DNA of 64,000 nucleotides from Dyella sedimenti (lineage in GTDB: Bacteria; Pseudomonadota; Gammaproteobacteria; Xanthomonadales; Rhodanobacteraceae). Every line of letters starts with the position of its first letter. Position 1 is the first letter of the stretch. The DNA lies in assembly GCF_022760995.1 (NCBI RefSeq), contig NZ_JAKWJO010000003.1, positions 248,001-312,000 on the forward strand. The letters run 5' to 3'. Under the pieces are notes generated by a model. That model did not search any database. It was not told where the DNA came from and saw only the letters and a list, made by a program, of their open reading frames with translations. Shown one piece after another: positions 57,240-64,000 of this stretch. Position numbers and translations under genes: made by a program.

Positions 57240-57283
57240 GACCAGTCCGTGTCGTTCAGCTGAGTTTGGCAGAATGGCGCGTC

Positions 57284-59305
57284 ATGCGTTCCACATCAAG
57301 CTACCTGCTGCTCACTCTCGGCATCCTGCTTTGGATGGGCGCGACCTGGCCTGCGCGGGCGGATATCGCGATGGGCGCCAAGGCCATGGAGGTGCCGGGG
57401 CTCAAGCTGCAGGACGTGCAGGCCCAGGTCGGCGAGGACGGGCAGGGCGGCCTGCGGTTGAGCCTGCGCGCGGCCAGGGCCGACGTGCCCGACATGGGCT
57501 GGAAGCGGGTCGGGGTGGAGCTTGCCGGCGTGCTGCAACGGGACTCGCACATGCGCTGGCTGTTCGACGGCACCGCGCAGCTGATCGGTGCCCCGGGTGG
57601 CGCGCTGAGCAATGCCAGCGTATCGATGGTGGTGGATCCGGCGGCCAATACGCTGGAGATCGACCTGAGCCAGGGACAGGCCCAGGCCAGTACGGCCCTG
57701 CCGCTGGACCAGCCCACCCATGCCCAGATCAGCCTCAAGGGCGTGCCGGCGCTGTGGCTGCAGGGCCTGCTGGGCACGGCCTGGTCCGGGCGGGCCACGG
57801 CGGGCAAGCTCGATGCGGACATGGCGCTGGACCTGGCGGACGAGGGCGTGCAGGCCTCGGGCCAGTTCGCCCTCACCGCTGCCGGCTTCGACACGCCCGG
57901 CGGCACCCTGGCCGGGCAGGCCGTCAATGCCAATGGGCGCCTGAACATCGACACCACGGCCAGTCCCTCGCGCATCGACCTGGATGCCAGCCTGCACGGC
58001 GGCGAGCTGCTGCTGGGCCCCATCTTCGCCCGCCTGCCCGACCATGCCGTGCAATTGAGCCTGTCGGCGGCCACCCACAACGGCGCAGTGGACATCAACC
58101 GCCTGCGCGTGGCCGATGCCGATGCGTTGCAGTTCGATGGCGCCATGGCCTTCAACGCCAAGGGCGAATGGCAGAAGCTCAAGCTGGACCGGCTGCAATC
58201 CCATTTCCCGGCGGCCTACCAGCGCTATGGCCAGGCCTGGCTGGCCACCCTGGGCCTGCGCGACATGCGCGTGGACGGCCAGATCTCGGGCAGCCTGGAC
58301 ATGGATGCCGGCGGCCTGCGCAGCTTCGCCTTCGAGACCGATGGCCTGGACCTGGCCGATAGCGAGGGCCGGCTGGCCGTGAAGGGGCTGCGCGGCGGGC
58401 TGGATTGGGCGCTGGACGGCGAGCGTCCGGCCACCAGCCTGGCCTGGCAAGGGCTGCAGGTGCGTCGCCTGGTGTATGGCGGCGCGCAATCGCATTGGCA
58501 GAGCCGGAGTGGCGCCCTGCTGCTGCAGCGTCCGCTGGACGTTCCCGTGCTCAATGGCCATGCCCGTGTGGCGGATGCCGAATGGCGGCCCGCCGCGGCG
58601 AAGGGGCGGCGGCTGTCGGGTTCGCTGGCTTTCACCGGCATCGACATGGCGGCCTTCTCGCGGGCCATGGGCTGGCCGGAGTTCCCGGGCACGCTGGGTG
58701 GCGCGATTCCGGGGTTGCACTGGATCGATGATCGTATCGAACTGGATGGCGGGCTCACGGTGAACGTGTTCGACGGGTTCGTCGACGTCACCCGGATGAG
58801 CGTGCAGGATCCGTTCGGAGCCAGCCCGGTGCTCACCGCCGACGTGCAGCTGAACCAACTGGACCTGGCGGCCATGACCGGCGTGTTCGACTTCGGCAAC
58901 ATCACCGGGCGCCTGGATGGCGCCATCGATGAGCTGCGTCTGGTCAACTGGAGTCCGGTGGCCTTCAAGGCCAGCCTGCGTGCCGATGGCGGCGGCCGCA
59001 TCAGCCAGCGCGCGGTGAACAACCTCACCGCCGTCGGCGGCGGTGGCGTGGCGGCCGGCTTGCAGGGCGCCATGCTGAAACTGTTCAAGACCTTCGGCTA
59101 CAAGCGCATCGGGCTCAACTGCACGCTGCAGGCTTCGGTCTGCCACATGGGCGGACTGGATGGCGATGCGGACGGCTACACTATCGTCGAAGGCAGCGGT
59201 TTGCCGCACTTGCAGGTCATCGGCCACCAGACCCAGGTGGACTGGCCAACCCTGGTGCGCCGCCTGAAAGCCGCCGTTGAAGGCAACGGACCGGAAGTCC
59301 ACTGA
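57284..59305 (+). CDS. ydbH: YdbH-family intermembrane transport protein
   Basis: This 673-residue protein has an N-terminal signal or anchor (about 8-28, LLLTLGILLWMGATWPARA) and a long beta-rich body with AsmA-like repeated strands. The C-terminal part (VTRMSVQDPFGASPVLTADVQLNQLDLAAMTGVFDFGNITGRLDG) matches the YdbH dicarboxylate-transport-annotated domain. YdbH is one of the AsmA-like proteins that bridge the two membranes and move phospholipids, with TamB and YhdP, in E. coli. The next gene encodes a YdbL-like protein, as in the ydbH-ynbE-ydbL operon; ynbE itself is missing here. Start is the ATG at 57284. Confidence 0.88.
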   Translation: MRSTSSYLLLTLGILLWMGATWPARADIAMGAKAMEVPGLKLQDVQAQVGEDGQGGLRLSLRAARADVPDMGWKRVGVELAGVLQRDSHMRWLFDGTAQLIGAPGGALSNASVSMVVDPAANTLEIDLSQGQAQASTALPLDQPTHAQISLKGVPALWLQGLLGTAWSGRATAGKLDADMALDLADEGVQASGQFALTAAGFDTPGGTLAGQAVNANGRLNIDTTASPSRIDLDASLHGGELLLGPIFARLPDHAVQLSLSAATHNGAVDINRLRVADADALQFDGAMAFNAKGEWQKLKLDRLQSHFPAAYQRYGQAWLATLGLRDMRVDGQISGSLDMDAGGLRSFAFETDGLDLADSEGRLAVKGLRGGLDWALDGERPATSLAWQGLQVRRLVYGGAQSHWQSRSGALLLQRPLDVPVLNGHARVADAEWRPAAAKGRRLSGSLAFTGIDMAAFSRAMGWPEFPGTLGGAIPGLHWIDDRIELDGGLTVNVFDGFVDVTRMSVQDPFGASPVLTADVQLNQLDLAAMTGVFDFGNITGRLDGAIDELRLVNWSPVAFKASLRADGGGRISQRAVNNLTAVGGGGVAAGLQGAMLKLFKTFGYKRIGLNCTLQASVCHMGGLDGDADGYTIVEGSGLPHLQVIGHQTQVDWPTLVRRLKAAVEGNGPEVH

Positions 59306-59346
59306 GCACGCCCGCCCGGCGTGAGTCCCCACCGAAGGAGTCGAAC

Positions 59347-59949
59347 ATGCGCAAGCTCGTCTATGGATTGCTGACTGCGTTGCTGGTCGCCCTGGTGGGA
59401 TGCGTCACCATCAATGTCTATTTCCCGGAAGCCGCGGTGCAGAAGGCGGCGGACCAGTTCATCGGCACCGTGATCGACAGCGCGCCTGCCGCGCCGGCCG
59501 GCACCGCCGGACCGCCCGCGCCGGCCAGGAAGAAGGGCGGCCAGCCCTCGGCCATGCTGCTGGACCTGCTGATCCCCGCCGCCTATGCGGCCGACGCCCC
59601 GGACATCCGCATCCAGACGCCGGCCACCGACGCCATCCACGGGCGCATGCAGGAGCGTTTCCGCACCCTGGCGCCGCTGTTCGACAGCGGCGTCGTCGGG
59701 TTCACCCAGGACGGCCTGGTGGCCGTGCGCGATGCGGCCAAGGTGCCGCTGGGCCAGCGCGCCGGCGTCAATGCCGCCGTGGCCGACGAGAACCGCGACC
59801 GCAACGCGCTCTACCGCGAGGTGGCCAATGCCAACAATCACCCGGAGTGGGAGGCGCAGATCCGCGCGACCTTTGCCCGGGGCTGGATCGAGCGAGCCCG
59901 CCCAGGCTGGTATTATCGGGACCCTTCGGGCGCCTGGAAGCAGAAGTAA
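59347..59949 (+). CDS. ydbL: YdbL (DUF1318) protein with N-terminal lipobox
   Basis: The 200-residue product starts with a lipoprotein-type signal (LVYGLLTALLVALVGC, predicted Cys about 19), then VTINVYFPEAAVQKAADQFIG. A Pro/Ala-rich linker follows (about 55-75), then the DUF1318 domain (about 95-200, RMQERFRTLAPLFDSGVVGFTQDGLVAVRD, NALYREVANANNHPEWEAQIRATFARGWIERARPGWYYRD). E. coli has a separate small lipoprotein YnbE plus a soluble periplasmic YdbL. Here one lipoprotein seems to combine the two roles. GGAG lies just before the ATG. It follows ydbH by 41 bases, so both are one operon. Confidence 0.88.
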   Translation: MRKLVYGLLTALLVALVGCVTINVYFPEAAVQKAADQFIGTVIDSAPAAPAGTAGPPAPARKKGGQPSAMLLDLLIPAAYAADAPDIRIQTPATDAIHGRMQERFRTLAPLFDSGVVGFTQDGLVAVRDAAKVPLGQRAGVNAAVADENRDRNALYREVANANNHPEWEAQIRATFARGWIERARPGWYYRDPSGAWKQK

Positions 59950-59978
59950 GCCGCGCCGCCCCTTTCCACCCGATTGCC

Positions 59979-60014
59979 GCGCCCGGGTCCCCACGGCCCG
60001 GGCGCGCCTGTTTC
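59979..60014 (+). terminator. Hairpin after ydbL
   Basis: GCGCCCGGG/CCCGGGCGC (59979-59987 with 59997-60005) with a 9-base loop is followed by GCCTGTTT. Moderate terminator. It ends 7 bases before the rlmD ATG, so it could also affect rlmD translation. Confidence 0.5.
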
Positions 60015-60020
60015 GAGACC

Positions 60021-61334
60021 ATGAAAGAACTCCAAGCCACCATCACCGACCTCGGCCATGACGGCAAGGGCGTCGCCCGCATCGACGGCAAGGCCGTGTT
60101 CGTCAGTGGCGCGTTGCTGGGCGAGGAAGTGACGCTGCGCATCCGCAAGCGCCACCGCCACTACGACGAAGCCGAGGTGGCGGAACTGCTGAGCCGCTCG
60201 CCGCATCGCGTGGAACCGCGCTGCCGCCATTTCGGCCAGTGCGGCGGCTGCTCGCTGCAGCACCTGGACGCGGCCGCGCAGATCGAGATGAAGCAGCGCG
60301 TGCTGAAGGACAACTTCGAGCGCATCGGCAAGGTCGAGCCCGCCGCCTGGCTGCCGCCGCTGACCGACCAGCCGTGGGGCTACCGCCGCAAGGGGCGACT
60401 GTCGGTGCGCGCGGTGGCCAAGAAGGGGCGGGTACTGGTGGGCTTCCGCGAGGAGAGCAACCCGCGCTTCGTGGCGGACATCAGTCAGTGCGAGGTGGTG
60501 CACCCGGCGCTGGGGCCGAAGATCGGTCTGCTGGCCGAGCTGGTCGGCGGCATGGACGCGTCGAGCGAGATCCCGCAGATCGAGTTCGCCGCCGGCGACG
60601 ATACCGTGGCCCTGGTGTTCCGCCACATGTCGCCGCTGAGCGAGCGCGATCGCGCCGTGCTGCTGGCCTTCGGCCAGCAGCACGGCTTCGCCATCTACCT
60701 GCAGCCGGGCGGTGTCAGCAGCGTGCATCCGCTGTGGCCGGAGCATCCGCGCCTGGCCTTCCGCATTCCCAGCGGGGATGCCGCGGTGCAGGACGTGGAG
60801 CTGGCCTTCCGCCCGCTGGACTTCGTGCAGGTCAATGCCGGCATGAACCAGCGCATGATGGCGCGTGCCATGGAACTGCTCGACCCGCAGCCGGGCGACC
60901 GCGTGCTCGACCTGTTCTGCGGCCTGGGCAACTTCACCCTGCCGATCGCCCGCCGCGTGGCCGAGGTGGTGGGCGTGGAAGGCGAGCATGGCCTGGTCGA
61001 GCGCGCCGCCGAGAACGCCGCGCGCAACGGCATCGCGAATGCCCGCTTCGAGGTCGCCAACCTGTTCGAGGACCAGCGCCAGGCGCACTGGGCCCGGCTG
61101 CCGTGGGACAAGCTGCTGCTCGATCCGCCGCGCGCCGGCGCGGACAAGCTGCTGGAATACCTGCCGCGCAAGGAAACGCAGCGCATGGTGTACGTTTCGT
61201 GTCACCCCGGCTCGCTGGCGCGCGATGCCGGCATCCTGGTGCAGAAACATGGATTCCGCTTGAGCGCGGCTGGCGTGATGGATATGTTTCCCCACACCGC
61301 GCACGTGGAATCGATCGCGCTGTTCGAACGCTGA
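60021..61334 (+). CDS. rlmD: 23S rRNA (uracil-1939-C5)-methyltransferase RlmD
   Basis: RlmD methylates U1939 of 23S rRNA with an iron-sulfur cluster in its N-terminal half. The 437-residue product has a TRAM domain (about 1-58). The cluster cysteines are Cys68, Cys74 and Cys77 (CRHFGQCGGC) and a fourth near 155 (SQCEVVHP). The SAM-binding part is LDLFCGLGNFTLPIAR, with DPPRAGA and the catalytic Cys in YVSCHPGSL. The ATG at 60021 is preceded only by a weak GAGA site. Transcription may come partly from the ydbHL operon despite the hairpin in between. Confidence 0.95.
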   Translation: MKELQATITDLGHDGKGVARIDGKAVFVSGALLGEEVTLRIRKRHRHYDEAEVAELLSRSPHRVEPRCRHFGQCGGCSLQHLDAAAQIEMKQRVLKDNFERIGKVEPAAWLPPLTDQPWGYRRKGRLSVRAVAKKGRVLVGFREESNPRFVADISQCEVVHPALGPKIGLLAELVGGMDASSEIPQIEFAAGDDTVALVFRHMSPLSERDRAVLLAFGQQHGFAIYLQPGGVSSVHPLWPEHPRLAFRIPSGDAAVQDVELAFRPLDFVQVNAGMNQRMMARAMELLDPQPGDRVLDLFCGLGNFTLPIARRVAEVVGVEGEHGLVERAAENAARNGIANARFEVANLFEDQRQAHWARLPWDKLLLDPPRAGADKLLEYLPRKETQRMVYVSCHPGSLARDAGILVQKHGFRLSAAGVMDMFPHTAHVESIALFER

Positions 61335-61421
61335 TGCTTGTGCGGTCATCCACGCATGCGAAGATCGGGAAGCGGCCATCCGTGGCCGCACCAAAGAGCC
61401 GTGCCATGGCCGGGAGCCGTC

Positions 61422-61949
61422 GTGGGTATTGAGATCGAACGCAAATTCCTCCTCGCCGGCGATGGCTGGCGCGAGGCCGCCATGCGCAGCGAGCGCATCG
61501 CGCAGGGCTACCTGGTCGGTGCGCAGGCCTTGCGCGACGGCACGGCGCTGTCCTCGGTGCGCGTGCGCCGCACCGGCGAGCGCGCCTGGCTCAACATCAA
61601 GTCGGCGCAGCTCGGCATCGAGCGGGCCGAGTTCGAATACCCCATGCCGCTGGCCGACGCCGAGCAGATGCTGGCCACGCTGTGCGATGGCGTGCTGGAG
61701 AAGATTCGCCACTACGTCACCGTCGAGGGCGTGCTGTTCGAGGTCGACGAATTCTTCGGCGACAACGCGGGGCTGGTGGTGGCCGAGGTCGAGCTGCCCG
61801 CGCCGGATGCGCCGTTCCCGCGGCCATCCTGGTTGGGGCGCGAGGTCAGCCACCTGGCGCGCTACTACAACGTCAACCTGATCGACCATCCCTACCGGCA
61901 GTGGACGCGCGAGGAACGCGAGGCCGCCGGGGAGGGCTCGCCATGCTGA
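61422..61949 (+). CDS. CYTH domain protein (triphosphatase-like)
   Basis: This 175-residue protein belongs to the CYTH/triphosphate tunnel metalloenzyme superfamily. The N-terminus shows the ExExK motif (Glu4, Glu6, Lys8 in IEIERKFLL), and later VRVRRTGERAWLNIKSAQ and a FEVDEFFGDNAGLVVAEVELP block supply the remaining tunnel residues. Known members hydrolyse inorganic triphosphate, thiamine triphosphate or make cAMP. Short single-domain bacterial ones are mostly tripolyphosphatases. The GTG at 61422 has a GGGAG ribosome site. Its end overlaps the nagZ start by seven bases. Confidence 0.9.
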   Translation: MGIEIERKFLLAGDGWREAAMRSERIAQGYLVGAQALRDGTALSSVRVRRTGERAWLNIKSAQLGIERAEFEYPMPLADAEQMLATLCDGVLEKIRHYVTVEGVLFEVDEFFGDNAGLVVAEVELPAPDAPFPRPSWLGREVSHLARYYNVNLIDHPYRQWTREEREAAGEGSPC

Positions 61950-62965
61950 TGATCGGCCTGGCCGGTACCTCGCTGGCGCCGTCCGAGCATGCCTGGCTGA
62001 CCGCGCCCGGGGTCTCGGGCGTGGTGCTGTTCTCGCGCAACTTCCAGTCGCGCGGGCAGCTGATGGCGCTGGTGGATGCGATCCGCGAGGCGGGCGGCGA
62101 GGACCTGCTGGTCGCGGTGGACCAGGAAGGCGGCCCGGTGCAGCGCTTCCGCGAAGGCTTCACCCGGCTGCCGCCGCTGGCGGCGATCGGCGCGGTGTAC
62201 GACCGCGATGCCGAGGAAGCGATCCGCCTCGCCGAGGAGCATGCCTGGGTCATGTCCAGCGAGTTGCGCGCCAGCGGCGTGGATTTCAGCTTCGCGCCGG
62301 TGGTGGACCTGGCGCGCGGCAACGCGGCGATCGGCACGCGCGCCTTCCACGCCGATCCCGCGGCCGCCGCCGAACTCGCGCAGGCCTACGTGCGCGGCAT
62401 GCACCTGGGTGGCATGGCCGCGGTGCTCAAGCATTTTCCCGGGCATGGCTCGGTGGCCGTCGACACGCACAAGGCGGCGGCGATCGACCCGCGTCCGCTC
62501 GACGCGATCCGCCGCGACGACCTGGTGCCGTTCGTGGAAGGGCTGGCCGCCCATGCCGAGGCGGTGATGGTGGCGCACGTGATCTATCCCGAGGTGGATG
62601 CGCAGCCGGCGGGTTTCTCGCGCCGCTGGATCGGCGGCATCCTGCGCGGCGAACTGGGCTTCGATGGCGCGGTCATCAGCGACGACATCAGCATGGCCGC
62701 CGCCGGCGCGGCCGGCGGCGTCGCGGCCCGCGTCGCGGCGCACCTCGATGCGGGCTGCGACCTGGTGCTCGCCTGTTTCCCCGAGGTAGTGGAGGAAGCC
62801 ATCATGGCCGTGCGCGGACGCGCCGCCACGGCGCCCGAACGGCTGGCCGCCCTGCGCGGCGCGGTGGCGTCCACCTGGGACGGATTGACCGACAACCCGC
62901 AGCGCGAGCGTTTCATCGCGCGCATCACGGCGCTGGACGCCGCGCAAGGACAGACTCCCGCATGA
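61943..62965 (+). CDS. nagZ: Beta-N-acetylhexosaminidase NagZ
   Basis: NagZ removes GlcNAc from anhydromuropeptides in cell-wall recycling and can influence AmpC induction. The 340-residue glycoside hydrolase family 3 protein shows GVVLFSRNFQSRGQL, VDQEGGPVQRFREGFTRLPPLAAIG, AVLKHFPGHGSVAVDTHK with the catalytic His, and VISDDISMAAA with the nucleophile Asp. The ATG at 61943 lies after GGGGAGG; a second ATG at 61949 is possible. Both ends overlap neighbours (CYTH and hpt), so the three genes are translated together. Confidence 0.95.
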   Translation: MLMIGLAGTSLAPSEHAWLTAPGVSGVVLFSRNFQSRGQLMALVDAIREAGGEDLLVAVDQEGGPVQRFREGFTRLPPLAAIGAVYDRDAEEAIRLAEEHAWVMSSELRASGVDFSFAPVVDLARGNAAIGTRAFHADPAAAAELAQAYVRGMHLGGMAAVLKHFPGHGSVAVDTHKAAAIDPRPLDAIRRDDLVPFVEGLAAHAEAVMVAHVIYPEVDAQPAGFSRRWIGGILRGELGFDGAVISDDISMAAAGAAGGVAARVAAHLDAGCDLVLACFPEVVEEAIMAVRGRAATAPERLAALRGAVASTWDGLTDNPQRERFIARITALDAAQGQTPA

Positions 62966-63510
62966 CCGCTGACACCTTTCCGCTGGCCGCCGCCCTGGTC
63001 GAGGCCGACCTGCTGTTCGACCGCCCCGCGCTGGAATCGGTGATCGCCGACCTGGGCCGGCGCATCGATGCCGTCCTGGAAGGCGAGCGCGCGGTGTTCC
63101 TTACGGTGATGAACGGCGCGCTGATCTTCGCCGGGCAACTGGCCCTGGCCATCCGCACCGACCTCGAGTTCGATTACGTGCATGCCACGCGCTATCGCGG
63201 CGCCACCTCCGGCAGCGAGCTGGTGTGGCTGCGCGAACCCGCGGCCGAGCTGGCGGGCCGCACGGTACTGCTGGTCGACGACATTCTCGACGAAGGCCAT
63301 ACCCTGAAGGCGGTGCGCGACGACTGCCTGCGCCGCGGCGCGCGCCGGGTATTCATCGTCAGCCTGTGCACCAAGCGGCACGACCGCGTGGCCGAGGGCA
63401 TCGCCTCCGACTTCAATGGGGTGGAACTGCCCGACCGCTACGTGTTCGGCTTCGGCATGGACTACCACGAGCAGGGCCGCAACCTGCCGGGCATCTATGC
63501 GCTGCGGTGA
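62962..63510 (+). CDS. hpt: Hypoxanthine(-guanine) phosphoribosyltransferase
   Basis: Hpt salvages hypoxanthine and guanine with PRPP. The 182-residue product has the PRPP motif VLLVDDILDEGHTL, the flexible-loop region (YVHATRYRGATSG), and the base-binding end (LPDRYVFGFGMDYHEQGRNLPGIYAL). It starts inside the nagZ stop codon (ATGA). It stands directly before a purine-nucleoside phosphorylase gene, which would supply free hypoxanthine, so the pair forms a salvage route. Confidence 0.95.
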   Translation: MTADTFPLAAALVEADLLFDRPALESVIADLGRRIDAVLEGERAVFLTVMNGALIFAGQLALAIRTDLEFDYVHATRYRGATSGSELVWLREPAAELAGRTVLLVDDILDEGHTLKAVRDDCLRRGARRVFIVSLCTKRHDRVAEGIASDFNGVELPDRYVFGFGMDYHEQGRNLPGIYALR

Positions 63511-63556
63511 GCGGCGCCACCGTGACCGACTTTCCCCTCCCATGCAGGAACGACCC

Positions 63557-64000
63557 GTGACTATCGACCTGGCCGTCATCGGCGGCAGCGGCTTGTACAA
63601 CTTCCCCGGCTTGGAGAACGCCACCCGCCAGCGTATCGACACGCCGTTCGGCGCCGCCTCCGGCGAGGTGGTGACGGGCGACTTCGCCGGCCGCCGGGTG
63701 GCCTTCCTGGCCCGCCATGGCGAAAGCCACACGGTGGCACCGCACCGGGTCAACTACCGCGCCAACCTGTGGGCGCTGCATGCGCTGGGCGCGCGCCGGG
63801 TGGTGGGCGTCAACGCGGTGGGCGGCATCCGCGCCGACATGGGGCCGCGCGTGATCGTGGTGCCCGACCAGATCATCGACTACACCCATGGCCGCTACAC
63901 CAGCTTCTGCGACGTGGAAGGCGCGGAGGTCCGCCACGTTGATTTCAGCGAGCCCTATACCGGGTCGCTGCGACGCCAGCTCATCGCGGCGGCGGGCAGG
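63557..64000 (+). CDS. mtnP: S-methyl-5'-thioinosine/thioadenosine phosphorylase, partial
   Basis: The window ends inside this gene after 148 codons; no stop is seen. The visible part shows the MTAP/PNP family 2 pattern: LAVIGGSGLYNFPGLEN, GDFAGRRVAFLARHGESHTVAPHRVNYRANLWALHALGARRVVGVNAVGGI, VIVVPDQIIDYTHGR. Pseudomonads and xanthomonads use a thioinosine-specific version (MTIP) that releases hypoxanthine, fitting the hpt gene upstream. The GTG at 63557 has AGGAA six bases before; an in-frame ATG at 63542 lacks a ribosome site. Whether it is MTIP or MTAP depends on residues beyond the edge. Confidence 0.88.
   Translation, partial: MTIDLAVIGGSGLYNFPGLENATRQRIDTPFGAASGEVVTGDFAGRRVAFLARHGESHTVAPHRVNYRANLWALHALGARRVVGVNAVGGIRADMGPRVIVVPDQIIDYTHGRYTSFCDVEGAEVRHVDFSEPYTGSLRRQLIAAAGR

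Noticed and set aside
57296..59332. 678-codon ORF antisense to ydbH
   Set aside because: Shadow ORF without domain pattern or ribosome site.

Overview
The window is one contig segment from a GC-rich gammaproteobacterium. The gene orders tig-clpP-clpX-lon-hupB-tRNA-Val-tRNA-Asp-ppiD, rpoE-rseA-degP without rseB, and lepA-lepB-DUF4845-rnc-era-recO fit the Xanthomonadales (Lysobacterales). Rhodanobacteraceae (Dyella, Rhodanobacter, Luteibacter and relatives) is my best guess; this is inferred from gene content and order, not from any database comparison.

Region 1 (1-13.1 kb) is a mobile accessory island that runs off the left edge and ends near a tRNA-Ala(CGC) gene. It holds (a) a leftward group with an AlpA-like HTH protein, an unknown protein and a BRO-N protein; (b) a leftward four-gene recombination cassette (small protein, DUF2924, serine recombinase, downstream partner) in which every junction is a 4-bp ATGA overlap; (c) a tight leftward operon of XRE regulator, ImmA/IrrE metallopeptidase, small basic protein and a 1537-residue SF1 helicase with a C-terminal PD-(D/E)XK-like nuclease; and (d) two divergent rightward genes of unknown function, the second with a zinc ribbon. 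Units (c) and (d) are the best candidate for an undescribed defence or element-maintenance system.

Region 2 (13.3-30.7 kb) is core genome: RNase D, a membrane-anchored SUMF1-domain protein, trigger factor, ClpP, ClpX, Lon, HU and PpiD (a proteostasis block), then mltD-gloB facing away from a YafS-like methyltransferase, rnhA and dnaQ. A PP2C phosphatase follows on the opposite strand.

Region 3 (30.7-41.9 kb) carries a palindromic tract around tRNA-Ser(CGA), a short second signal peptidase I, the divergent pair ppsA/ppsR, a DUF1249 gene, two copies of an REP-like palindrome, a tRNA-Ala-Glu-Asp cluster, a CPA2 antiporter, an FkpA-like isomerase, UDP-glucose dehydrogenase, SlyX and a DUF2058 protein.

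Region 4 (41.9-50.4 kb) has a FadJ-type multifunctional beta-oxidation protein whose leader contains an exact copy of the 16S rRNA anti-Shine-Dalgarno sequence, a GGDEF/EAL regulator with an unknown partner, and the sigma-E locus rpoE-rseA-degP preceded by a good sigma-E-type promoter.

Region 5 (50.6-64 kb) is core housekeeping: lepA, lepB, DUF4845, rnc, era and recO, a response regulator-Hpt protein, ydbH-ydbL, rlmD, and a coupled CYTH-nagZ-hpt group followed by an mtnP-type phosphorylase cut by the window end. Many ORFs of 350-930 codons lie antisense to these genes; they are shadows caused by high third-position GC and were left out.
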